Source: Mycobacterium dioxanotrophicus (GTDB lineage Bacteria; Actinomycetota; Actinomycetes; Mycobacteriales; Mycobacteriaceae). From it: a stretch of DNA of 64,000 nt. The notes beneath the pieces are model-generated. The model was not told the origin of the DNA. It worked only from the letters and a program-made list of their open reading frames with translations, and made no database searches. Each line of letters starts with the position of its first letter. Positions within the stretch are counted from its first letter, which is position 1. Where the stretch lies: the NCBI RefSeq assembly GCF_002157835.1, contig NZ_CP020810.1:91599-155598 (forward strand), given 5' to 3'. Positions 54,960-64,000 of the stretch are shown piece by piece. The translations under genes and the position numbers were made by a program.

Positions 54960-56510
54960 GTGCCATTTTTCGATCTCCTAATCAGTGCGTGCGAGCAGAA
55001 TCCGCGGCGGATCGCCGTTCGCTGCGGGGAGGAGGCTTCCTCATTCTCGCAACATTTTTCCCGGGTCAGTCGAGCTGCGCACGTTCTTCGCATGACCTTG
55101 GGCCTGGCCTCCAATGACCGGTTCGCGGTTTTATCTCGCAACTCCGGCGACTACCTGGAACTCGTTCACGCCGCACTCTTGGGCGCGGCCATCGTTGTAC
55201 CCCTAAACGTACGAGCATCCGAACCCGAACTTGCGGCCGTACTCCGGGACGCTGGATGCCGAACTCTCTTCTTCAGCAATGAATTCCGTGACCTAGCGGA
55301 GCGACTCAACGACGTCACACCAATCGAGAACATTATCCAGATCGGAGTCGATCAGCGCGCCGGCAACGACTACCGCGAACTGCTACAGGATGCCACGGAG
55401 TGGCTACCGAAGCGTCCTGATGCATCCGATATTGCATTCATCATGTACACCAGCGGCACAACCGGGAGAGCGAAGGGTGTCGTCATCGAACACGGCGCCA
55501 TGACCAACGATATCTACAAGACTGGAATTGCAACGAATCTTACCCAGGGCTACACCTTTTTACTCCATGCTCCACTGTTCCATATAGCCTCAATACGGGG
55601 TTTCGGTCTTGCTCCTGCCACCGGCTCAACAGTCGTGCTATTACCACGTTTTGATCCGCACCGCATCGTCCAGGAGATCAAAGCGCACGATGTAAACACG
55701 ACGAGCTTCATCGCGTCCACCGTCAGGAACATGCTTGAATTACCTGACTTCCACGGCGCGGCATTGCCCAGCCTAACCACGATCGGATACGGCAGCGCGC
55801 CGATGCACCCCGCTGTTCTTCGCCAACTGATGAATGCGTTTCCCGACGCAGAGTTTGTGAACTGGTACGGAATGACTGAGACATGCGGACACGTGAGCGT
55901 CCTCACCGGACTGGACCACAAGCGCGGGGGTCGTCGACTCATGTCGTGCGGGCGCACCATGCCAGGTATCGGTGTACGGGTCGTCGACGAGGCCGGCTCG
56001 CCGGTCAACCGCGGTATCGTCGGCGAAATCACGGTGTCTGGCGACAACTTGATGCGCGGGTATTGGAATCAACCTCCGCTGAAGGCAGATCACATGGGTA
56101 GGTCGTGGTTCCCGACTGGAGATGCAGGCTATTTGGATGAATGCGGATACCTGTACTTGGTCGGCAGGATCCGAGATCTCATCATCACCGGCGGCGAGAA
56201 CGTCGCGCCCGGCGAGGTGGAAAGTGTTCTCTGCAGTCACCCTGCGGTCCATCAGGCAGTGGTCTTTGGTGTGGACGACCCGAAATGGGGTGAGGCGGTG
56301 CACGCCTGCGTGTCTACAGCTTCCAATACTCAGTTGAGTGTGGACGAGCTGCGAGCCCACTGTCGGACCCAGCTGGCTGGATACAAAGTCCCGAAGCATA
56401 TCGATATCCACGACGAGCCATTTCCCATGAGCGGCTCCAACAAGATTGACCGAAATCTGGTGAAATCTCGCTATCTGCAATGCTATCCGAGCAGCGCCAA
56501 CACAATCTGA
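54960..56510 (+). CDS. Acyl-CoA ligase (AMP-forming)
   Basis: 516 residues from GTG 54960. P-loop YTSGTTGRAKGVV, NWYGMTETCGHVS, FPTGDAGYLDE, GRIRDLIITGGENVAPGEVE and the catalytic Lys near the end (SGSNKIDRN). It would activate a carboxylic acid to its CoA thioester. It follows the YdiJ-like gene by 130 bp. The acid is unknown; a hydroxy or alkoxy acid imported by the MHS transporter is possible. Confidence 0.85.
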   Translation: MPFFDLLISACEQNPRRIAVRCGEEASSFSQHFSRVSRAAHVLRMTLGLASNDRFAVLSRNSGDYLELVHAALLGAAIVVPLNVRASEPELAAVLRDAGCRTLFFSNEFRDLAERLNDVTPIENIIQIGVDQRAGNDYRELLQDATEWLPKRPDASDIAFIMYTSGTTGRAKGVVIEHGAMTNDIYKTGIATNLTQGYTFLLHAPLFHIASIRGFGLAPATGSTVVLLPRFDPHRIVQEIKAHDVNTTSFIASTVRNMLELPDFHGAALPSLTTIGYGSAPMHPAVLRQLMNAFPDAEFVNWYGMTETCGHVSVLTGLDHKRGGRRLMSCGRTMPGIGVRVVDEAGSPVNRGIVGEITVSGDNLMRGYWNQPPLKADHMGRSWFPTGDAGYLDECGYLYLVGRIRDLIITGGENVAPGEVESVLCSHPAVHQAVVFGVDDPKWGEAVHACVSTASNTQLSVDELRAHCRTQLAGYKVPKHIDIHDEPFPMSGSNKIDRNLVKSRYLQCYPSSANTI

Positions 56511-56777
56511 CCAGACCTCCAGTGAGTTTCACGTCTCGCCCAGGTTCGCGCTCGTGCAGCATCACATGCTGCAACGAGAGACTTGGGATGTCCCAGGAGG
56601 TTTCAGACTACAAGCTGCAAGCTGCAGCTTCTTGCGTGTGAGCGCGGCGCGCTGTATCTCGCCTTCGGATCCCAAGATGCGCTGCAGCACAGGAAATCTG
56701 CATGAGCCGGTACCCGCATAGGCATCGCCACCAGTACCGCCGTCGCCACCCATCGCCGCCGAAACTCACTGCACCCC

Positions 56778-56806
56778 TTGACAGAGCGCGAACCAACGCG
56801 TCTAAT
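56778..56806 (+). promoter_or_regulatory. Promoter of the glyoxylate operon
   Basis: TTGACA (56778-56783), 17 bp, TCTAAT (56801-56806), matching the sigma-A consensus at 11 of 12 bases. It lies 150 bp upstream of hyi. Confidence 0.65.
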
Positions 56807-56816
56807 GTTCATACAA

Positions 56817-56843
56817 CGGAATCAATATTCCGGGATACGGAAT
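56817..56843. promoter_or_regulatory. Likely IclR operator
   Basis: The perfect palindrome CGGAATCAATATTCCG (56817-56832) lies just after the -10 box. A third half-site CGGAAT is at 56838-56843. A single CGGAAT also lies at 61829-61834, upstream of the iclR gene. Confidence 0.55.
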
Positions 56844-56952
56844 AGAGGCGCGGGCTTGAGCGTCCGAAACATTCAACCGACGGCTCCTGTTGTGAAGTGC
56901 GCCGGCATCCCCGCTTCGTGGCCGCTTGAAGACAACCGAGAGGACTTATTTC

Positions 56953-57780
56953 ATGATTAGTGCCGCATTCACCGTCAACTGTTCAATCCTTCTGACAGAC
57001 CTACCGTTGCTTGAGCGTCCCCAGGCGGCCCGCGATGCCGGTTTCGATGCGGTGGAGTTCTGGTGGCCGTTCGCGACGGCGACTCCCAGCGACTCCCAAG
57101 TCGACGAGTTCACCCGAGCGATCGGAGATGCCGGCGTTCAGTTGACCGGGTTGAACTTCGCCGCCGGAGACATGCCCGCAGGTGAGCGCGGGATCCTTTC
57201 TGCGCCACGCCGCACATCGGAGTTCCGCGACAGTGTCGACATTGCGGTAGGAATTGCAAAGGCACTGGATACCAAGGCGTTCAATGCCTTGTACGGCAAC
57301 CGCATCGACGGGGTCTCGCCTGACGAACAGGACAGTGTCGCTGCCGAAAACCTCGGATTCGCCGCGACGGCCGCCAAGGCGATCGGTGCGGTCGTACTCG
57401 TCGAGCCCGTCAGCGGAGCACCCGCCTACCCGCTCAAGTCGGCCGCCGATGCGATCGGGGTCATCGACCGCGTGCATTCCGACCACGGTGTAGACAACTT
57501 GCGGCTACTGGCCGACCTCTACCACCTGCATGTCAATGGCGACGACGTCGCCGCCGCTATCGACGCCCACGCCGAGAGAATCGGCCACGTACAGATCGCG
57601 GACGCTCCAGGTCGCGGCGAACCGGGCACCGGGATCCTCACTCTCAGTGGCTATCTCGCACAGCTCCATAACCGCGGCTACCGGGGTTTTGTCGGCCTCG
57701 AGTACAAGCCCACGAGGCCAGACACGTTCGACTGGCTGGCTAGGGCGAATCGCCCATCCGCCGGCGTACTGAACCGCTGA
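56953..57780 (+). CDS. hyi: Hydroxypyruvate isomerase
   Basis: 275 residues from ATG 56953 (GAGAGGA upstream). TIM-barrel family: FTVNCSILLTDLPLLERPQA, DAVEFWWPFA, LTGLNFAAGDMPAGERGIL, VVLVEPVSGAP, LLADLYHLHVNGDD, GHVQIADAPGRGEPGTG, GLEYKPT; the metal ligands Glu, Asp, Gln/His, Glu are in place. It interconverts hydroxypyruvate and tartronate semialdehyde. It is the first gene of the hyi-glxR-gcl-glxK operon. Confidence 0.93.
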   Translation: MISAAFTVNCSILLTDLPLLERPQAARDAGFDAVEFWWPFATATPSDSQVDEFTRAIGDAGVQLTGLNFAAGDMPAGERGILSAPRRTSEFRDSVDIAVGIAKALDTKAFNALYGNRIDGVSPDEQDSVAAENLGFAATAAKAIGAVVLVEPVSGAPAYPLKSAADAIGVIDRVHSDHGVDNLRLLADLYHLHVNGDDVAAAIDAHAERIGHVQIADAPGRGEPGTGILTLSGYLAQLHNRGYRGFVGLEYKPTRPDTFDWLARANRPSAGVLNR

Positions 57781-57813
57781 GACGTCGGAAACGACAAGAC
57801 AAGGAGTCACATC

Positions 57814-58698
57814 GTGAGCACTATCGCCTTCATCGGCCTCGGAATCATGGGCAGCCCCATGGCCGTGAACCTCGTCAAAGCCGGCCACGCGGTTATCGGC
57901 TTCAACCGGTCACCGCAGCGCAGCGCGGCACTCGTCGATGCCGGCGGCACCGCGGCCGGTTCGATCGCCGACGCGGTCAAAGACGCCGATGTCATTGCTG
58001 TGATGGTCCCGGATTCCCCCGACGTTCGCGATGTCCTGGCTGGAAATGACGGCGTGTTCGACAACGCTCGTCCCGGTGCTCTGATCATCGACTTCTCCAG
58101 TATCCGCCCGGATGTCACCGCCGAACTCGCGAGCGAGGCGATGGAGCGCGGGTTCCGGATCATCGATGCACCCGTATCCGGCGGCGAGGTGGGTGCGATC
58201 GACGCCGCCCTGTCGATCATGGTGGGTGGTGCCGAGGACGACTTCCTGGCGGCGAAGCCGGTGCTCGATGCCGTGGGCAGGACTGTTGTGCATGTTGGCC
58301 CCAACGGATCTGGACAGACCGTGAAGGCTGCCAATCAACTGATCGTGGCGGGCAATATCGAGCTTCTCGCCGAGGCCATCGTCTTCCTTGAGGCCTACGG
58401 CGTGGACACGGCCGCGGCCGTCAAGGTGCTCGGCGGAGGTCTGGCCGGGTCTGCCGTGCTTAATCAGAAGGCGCAGAAGATGCTCGATCGCGAGTTCGAG
58501 CCGGGCTTCCGAATTGACCTGCACCACAAGGATCTCGGTATCGTCACCGCCGCGGCTCGCGAGGTCGGTGTGATCTCGCCGCTCGGCGCCGTCGTCGCCC
58601 AACTCATGGCCTCAGCGCGTGCCAACGGTGACGGCGGACTCGACCATTCCGGTTTGCTACGCGGTGTCGAGCGTCTGTCGGGACGCACGGCTCTCTGA
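57814..58698 (+). CDS. glxR: Tartronate semialdehyde reductase
   Basis: 294 residues from GTG 57814 with AAGGAG. Beta-hydroxyacid dehydrogenase family: IAFIGLGIMGSPMAVNLVKA, NAD-binding Gly motif; substrate motif DAPVSGGEVGAIDAALSIM; catalytic Lys in GSGQTVKAANQLIV. It reduces tartronate semialdehyde to D-glycerate with NAD(P)H. Confidence 0.93.
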   Translation: MSTIAFIGLGIMGSPMAVNLVKAGHAVIGFNRSPQRSAALVDAGGTAAGSIADAVKDADVIAVMVPDSPDVRDVLAGNDGVFDNARPGALIIDFSSIRPDVTAELASEAMERGFRIIDAPVSGGEVGAIDAALSIMVGGAEDDFLAAKPVLDAVGRTVVHVGPNGSGQTVKAANQLIVAGNIELLAEAIVFLEAYGVDTAAAVKVLGGGLAGSAVLNQKAQKMLDREFEPGFRIDLHHKDLGIVTAAAREVGVISPLGAVVAQLMASARANGDGGLDHSGLLRGVERLSGRTAL

Positions 58699-58736
58699 TC
58701 CCAACGACCAGCACGACCAAGTGAAAGAGAAGTTAC

Positions 58737-60539
<1,803 letters not shown>

Positions 60540-60586
60540 CATTGCGAACCTGGGCAGTTGGGGCGCCGAACCGGACGGAGAAGGTC

Positions 60587-61726
60587 GTGGCAGGACAGAT
60601 CGTGGTGGCTCCCGACAAGTTCAAGGGTTCGCTGTCGGCGGCCGCCGCCGCGGCCGCGATCAGGCGTGGGCTGCATCGTTTCGATCCCTCACTGGACGTG
60701 CGCGAGTGTCCGGTCGCCGACGGTGGAGAAGGGACGTTGGCGGCCGCGGTGGCAGCCGGCTTTGAGATCATTCCGCTCACCGCGCCGGGGCCGAGTGGCG
60801 ACCCGGTATCGACGTCGTTCGTGCGAAAGGGTCAGGCCGCGGTCATCGAGATGGCGGACGTATCGGGACTCGGGCGACTGCCCGGCGGGGTCCGCATGCC
60901 GATGCAGGCATCGAGTCGGGGCTTGGGGGTCCTGGTCGCCCGAGCCCTCGATCTGGGCTGCCGGCACATCGTGGTCGGTATCGGCGGAAGTGCGTGCACC
61001 GACGGCGGGTCCGGATTCCTCACCGGCCTGGGCGCCGTAATCACCGATGGTCATGGTCGACTGCTGCCGGATGGCGGGGGACCTCTCGCCTCCGCGGCGG
61101 AACTGGATCTGACGCAATTACACCCGGGACTGCGGGGCGCGACACTGACGATCGCCAGCGATGTCGACAACCCATTGTGCGGACCTTACGGCGCCGCAGC
61201 CGTTTACGGTCCACAGAAGGGTGCCACGGCAGACAACGTGGCGCGATTGGATGCGGCGCTGACTCACTGGTCGGTGCTTGTGGCTCAAACCACCGGTCGC
61301 GAGGTACGCGATGCTCCGGGAGCTGGGGCTGCAGGCGGCGTGGGTTTCGCCGCGATGGCGGTGCTCGGCGCCGAGATGCGGGCCGGCATCGATGTCGTTC
61401 TGGATCTGGTGGAATTGGACGTTCACCTGGACGGCGCGGCGGCCGTCATCACGGGCGAGGGTTGCTTGGACGGGCAGTCGCTTCGCGGCAAGGCGCCGGT
61501 TGGTGTCGGGGCGCGCGCACGCAGTCGAGGAATTCCGGCGGTGGCAATCGTGGGCCGCTCCAAGCTCTCTGCCGCGGAAATTGCGAGGTCTCCGTTTGCC
61601 GGCGTCTACTCGCTCGAGGAGATGGAACCGGACCTTTCTCGGGCGATGGCGGAGGCGGCCGATCTCCTTGCCGCCGTTGGCCACAACGTTGCCCGCGAGC
61701 GCCTCCTGCCGTTCGACCGTTCCTGA
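60587..61726 (+). CDS. glxK: Glycerate kinase
   Basis: 379 residues from GTG 60587 with GGAGAAGG upstream. GlxK/GarK type: IVVAPDKFKGSLSAAAAAAA, ECPVADGGEGTLAAAV, GIGGSACTDGGSGFLTGLG, ITGEGCLDGQSLRGKAPVGV. It phosphorylates glycerate so carbon enters lower glycolysis; this family usually makes 2-phosphoglycerate. Confidence 0.93.
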   Translation: MAGQIVVAPDKFKGSLSAAAAAAAIRRGLHRFDPSLDVRECPVADGGEGTLAAAVAAGFEIIPLTAPGPSGDPVSTSFVRKGQAAVIEMADVSGLGRLPGGVRMPMQASSRGLGVLVARALDLGCRHIVVGIGGSACTDGGSGFLTGLGAVITDGHGRLLPDGGGPLASAAELDLTQLHPGLRGATLTIASDVDNPLCGPYGAAAVYGPQKGATADNVARLDAALTHWSVLVAQTTGREVRDAPGAGAAGGVGFAAMAVLGAEMRAGIDVVLDLVELDVHLDGAAAVITGEGCLDGQSLRGKAPVGVGARARSRGIPAVAIVGRSKLSAAEIARSPFAGVYSLEEMEPDLSRAMAEAADLLAAVGHNVARERLLPFDRS

Positions 61727-61867
61727 ACCGATAGGCGGGTAGTCACACGGCTCCGGCGGGTCACGCGGCTGCCGTACTCGGAGTAGCGTTTCGCGCTTAC
61801 CATCTAGTGGGTGTAGTTTTTCACTAAGCGGAATCCACAACAGTCAGGGCGAAGCGGAGGTGAACAG

Positions 61868-62641
61868 TTGGCGAGCACGTCCGCTGCGTCGGGCAGCGTC
61901 CAATCGGTCGACCGGGTTTTCGACCTGCTCGAAGTGATGGCGGTAGCCGGGGGGTCATTGGGTCTGAGCGAACTCGCCGACCGGACGAACCTACCGCCTC
62001 CGACGGTGCATCGATTGGTCCGCTCGCTGGTCAGCCGAGGGTACGCCCGCCAGTTGCCGGGCCGCGGATATGCGCTGGGTCCCAAGCTTATTCACTTGGG
62101 CGAGTCCGCGACAAAGATGATCGGAGCCTGGGCGGCACCGCACTTGTCGGACCTGGTCATCGGCACGGGAGAAACTGCCAACATGGCGGTGCTGGACGGA
62201 GCCATGGCCGTGTACGTGGCCCAGGTGCCATCTCCTCACGCGATGCGCATGTTCACCGAGGTGGGCCGACGAGTGCACCTGCACTGTACTGGTGTGGGCA
62301 AGGCACTCCTTCTCCAATTGCCTGACGATACCGTCCGCCAATTGGTGGGCCGTGTGGGTATGCCCGCATACACACCCAATTCACACACCGATATCGACTC
62401 CCTACTCGCTGACCTTGCCGAGAGCCGACGGCGGGGGTATGCGCTCGACGAGGGCGAACAGGAGGTCGGGGTGCGGTGCTTTTCGGTACCCGTGCCCGAT
62501 GCCCCGACACCGACGGCGCTGTCGATTTCGGGGCCGGCCGCACGGCTCAGTATCGAGTCGGCCGACCACAACGCTCCCCTTCTCCAGCGAGTCGCCAAGG
62601 ACTTGTCTGCGGAATTCGGCAAAGGCACGGTGGGCGGCTAG
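61868..62641 (+). CDS. IclR-family regulator
   Basis: 257 residues. TTG 61868 has GGAGGTG six bases upstream; no ATG or GTG fits. N-terminal winged helix (DRVFDLLEVMAVAGGSLG, LSELADRTNLPPPTVHRLV) and an effector domain (LHCTGVGKALLLQLPDD). IclR members often bind glyoxylate or related acids. It probably controls the operon through the 56817 palindrome. Confidence 0.9.
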   Translation: MASTSAASGSVQSVDRVFDLLEVMAVAGGSLGLSELADRTNLPPPTVHRLVRSLVSRGYARQLPGRGYALGPKLIHLGESATKMIGAWAAPHLSDLVIGTGETANMAVLDGAMAVYVAQVPSPHAMRMFTEVGRRVHLHCTGVGKALLLQLPDDTVRQLVGRVGMPAYTPNSHTDIDSLLADLAESRRRGYALDEGEQEVGVRCFSVPVPDAPTPTALSISGPAARLSIESADHNAPLLQRVAKDLSAEFGKGTVGG

Positions 62642-62659
62642 CAGCAAGGCAGACGGTGA

Positions 62660-64000
62660 TCAGTCACCCACGACGCGCAGCCGCTGCGCCGAGGTCATGT
62701 CCTCCGGCTCCGCAGTCTGTCCGGGGTCGCCGCTCGCGGCCAAGGGATTTACGCCGCGGATAGAGGCGTCGATGAGCTCGACGGGGTGGAATAGTGGCAC
62801 GCCGTCAAGATGCCGTGCGATCTGCAATAGGCAGCCCGGGTTGCCGGTGGTCACAGCGTCCGGCCGGGTGGAGACGATATTGGCGGCTTTGCGCTGGCCC
62901 AGGTCTTCGCCCGCTTCTGGCTGGACCATGTTGTAGATGCCGGCGGAGCCACAACATAATTCGGATTCCGGCACCTCAAGTAGCTCGAGATCGGGGATCG
63001 TCCGCAGGACGTCGCGGGGCTGCCGGCGGATCTGTTGTCCGTGTGCGAGGTGACAGGCATCGTGATAGGCGATGCGGGCCGAAATCGGATGCCGAGGGGC
63101 TAGCGGTTCGAGATCGGCGAGAACTTCACTGATATCGCGGACTTTCGTGCTGAACGCGGCAGCACGCTCGGCATATTCGGGATCGTCGGCGAGTAGCCCG
63201 CCGTATTCTTTGAGCGTGGATCCACAGCCCGCGACGTTGACGACGATATCGTCCACGTCGAGGCTTTCGAAGGACTCGATCATCCTCCTTGCTCGACCTA
63301 GCCCCTCGTCCTCACGTCCAGCGTGCACACTCAGCGCACCACAGCAGCCCTGCTCCGGAATGAGCACCTCACATCCTTCGGCCAGGAGCACACGGACCGT
63401 TGCCTCGTTCACTTGAGCGAAGAACACCTGTTGAACACACCCTGAGATGAGGGCGACCCGTCGCCGCGCCGTCCCCAACGGCTTGCTGAACCTTGGCTGT
63501 CGGCTTACTAGCGCGCGCAAGGTAACTCGTGGCATCAACGCCTCTAGCGCTCGCAGCCGCGCCGGTAGCCTCTGCATGATCCCGGTTCGGTGCATGAACC
63601 AGCGGATTCCCCAGCGTTGGTACATCCACGCGCCGAGGGCAACCAGCCTGAGCCGAGCGGGGTAGGGGAAGACCGCGAAGATCAGTCCTCGGAAGAAGCG
63701 GTCTGCTGCACTGCGGGGAACTGCCCGCTCGATCTGCGGCCGCACCGCCTCGATCAGCTGGTCGTACTGCACTCCGGACGGACACGACGACACGCATGCC
63801 ATGCAGCCGAGGCATGCGTCGAAGTGTTTGGCGAAGTTAGCGTCGACGGGTATCTCGCCTTCGCTGGCCAGATTCATCAAGTGAATCCGGCCTCGTGGTG
63901 AATCCATCTCCTCGCCCCACAGTTGGTACGTGGGACATGTCGGCAGGCAAAAACCGCAGTGAACACAGTCCGACAACAGGTTTGGTTTGGGTGGATTGTG
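62660..64000 (-). CDS. glcF: Glycolate oxidase iron-sulfur subunit (5' end outside window)
   Basis: At least 446 residues; coding continues past the edge (NPPKPNLLSDCVHCGFC), so the TTG at 63976 is not the start. Two ferredoxin motifs CVHCGFCLPTCPTY and CLGCMACVSSCPSGV, then two CCG-type blocks (EQGCCGALSVHAG and SELCCGSAGIYN). With GlcD/GlcE subunits, expected beyond the window, it makes glyoxylate from glycolate, the substrate for Gcl. It ends 18 bp from iclR on the other strand. Other close relatives serve lactate oxidation. Confidence 0.9.
   Translation of the reverse strand, partial: HNPPKPNLLSDCVHCGFCLPTCPTYQLWGEEMDSPRGRIHLMNLASEGEIPVDANFAKHFDACLGCMACVSSCPSGVQYDQLIEAVRPQIERAVPRSAADRFFRGLIFAVFPYPARLRLVALGAWMYQRWGIRWFMHRTGIMQRLPARLRALEALMPRVTLRALVSRQPRFSKPLGTARRRVALISGCVQQVFFAQVNEATVRVLLAEGCEVLIPEQGCCGALSVHAGREDEGLGRARRMIESFESLDVDDIVVNVAGCGSTLKEYGGLLADDPEYAERAAAFSTKVRDISEVLADLEPLAPRHPISARIAYHDACHLAHGQQIRRQPRDVLRTIPDLELLEVPESELCCGSAGIYNMVQPEAGEDLGQRKAANIVSTRPDAVTTGNPGCLLQIARHLDGVPLFHPVELIDASIRGVNPLAASGDPGQTAEPEDMTSAQRLRVVGD

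Noticed and set aside
62660..63976. Complete glcF starting at TTG 63976
   Set aside because: Typical GlcF residues (PKPNLLSDCVHCGFC) continue upstream to the window edge, so the gene is only partly in view.

Overview
The window looks mycobacterial: high GC, an MmpS/MmpL pair, a GabD1-type dehydrogenase, leaderless promoters, and a long block of type VII (ESX) secretion-associated proteins of kinds I know only from mycobacteria (DUF4226, DUF5631/5632, YbaB-like). A plasmid-type replication initiator, a parA/parB-like pair with an iteron array, a DarB-like methylase-helicase and a SpdB-like membrane protein suggest a large plasmid, or an integrated one, that also carries catabolic genes. No rRNA, tRNA or CRISPR was found.

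Layout. (1) 1-9.1 kb, minus strand: nine ESX-associated genes, the last cut by the window edge. (2) 9.3-18.8 kb: replication and maintenance: a double ribbon-helix-helix protein, a primase-like Rep, a lipoprotein, parAB, two arrays of 12-bp-spaced ATGTTGC heptads, a SpdB-like protein and a tandem-HTH protein. (3) 18.8-28.0 kb: a 1928-residue methylase/SNF2-type helicase with a damaged start codon, then a gene split by an IS21-family element whose ends (25123-27800) and ACGG target duplication can be read exactly. (4) 28.0-31.5 kb: an orphan EccC-like domain that has lost its ATPase motifs, a RelBE/Phd-type toxin-antitoxin pair and an XRE regulator. (5) 32.2-39.7 kb: a divergent Nramp-like transporter, a dead IS21 transposase, then an alkyl-DHAP-synthase-like FAD oxidase, a TetR regulator and an alkylglycerol-monooxygenase-like hydroxylase sharing a TetR-type operator. 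(6) 40.4-45.0 kb: mmpS-mmpL bordered by IS debris. (7) 45.4-64.0 kb: carbon catabolism.

How the catabolic genes fit together (inference). The 47.5-56.5 kb genes encode a second AGPS-like FAD oxidase, an MHS transporter, a hydroxyacid-oxoacid transhydrogenase, a YdiJ-like D-2-hydroxyacid dehydrogenase and an acyl-CoA ligase, with a GabD1-like semialdehyde dehydrogenase diverging from them. The 57-64 kb genes form a full glyoxylate-to-glycerate route (hyi, glxR, gcl, glxK) with an IclR regulator and the iron-sulfur subunit of glycolate oxidase. Two ether-lipid-enzyme relatives beside these C2 and C4 acid sinks suggest a system that imports and oxidatively opens ether-linked compounds, with glyoxylate and possibly 4-hydroxybutyrate as products. 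The substrate cannot be fixed from sequence.
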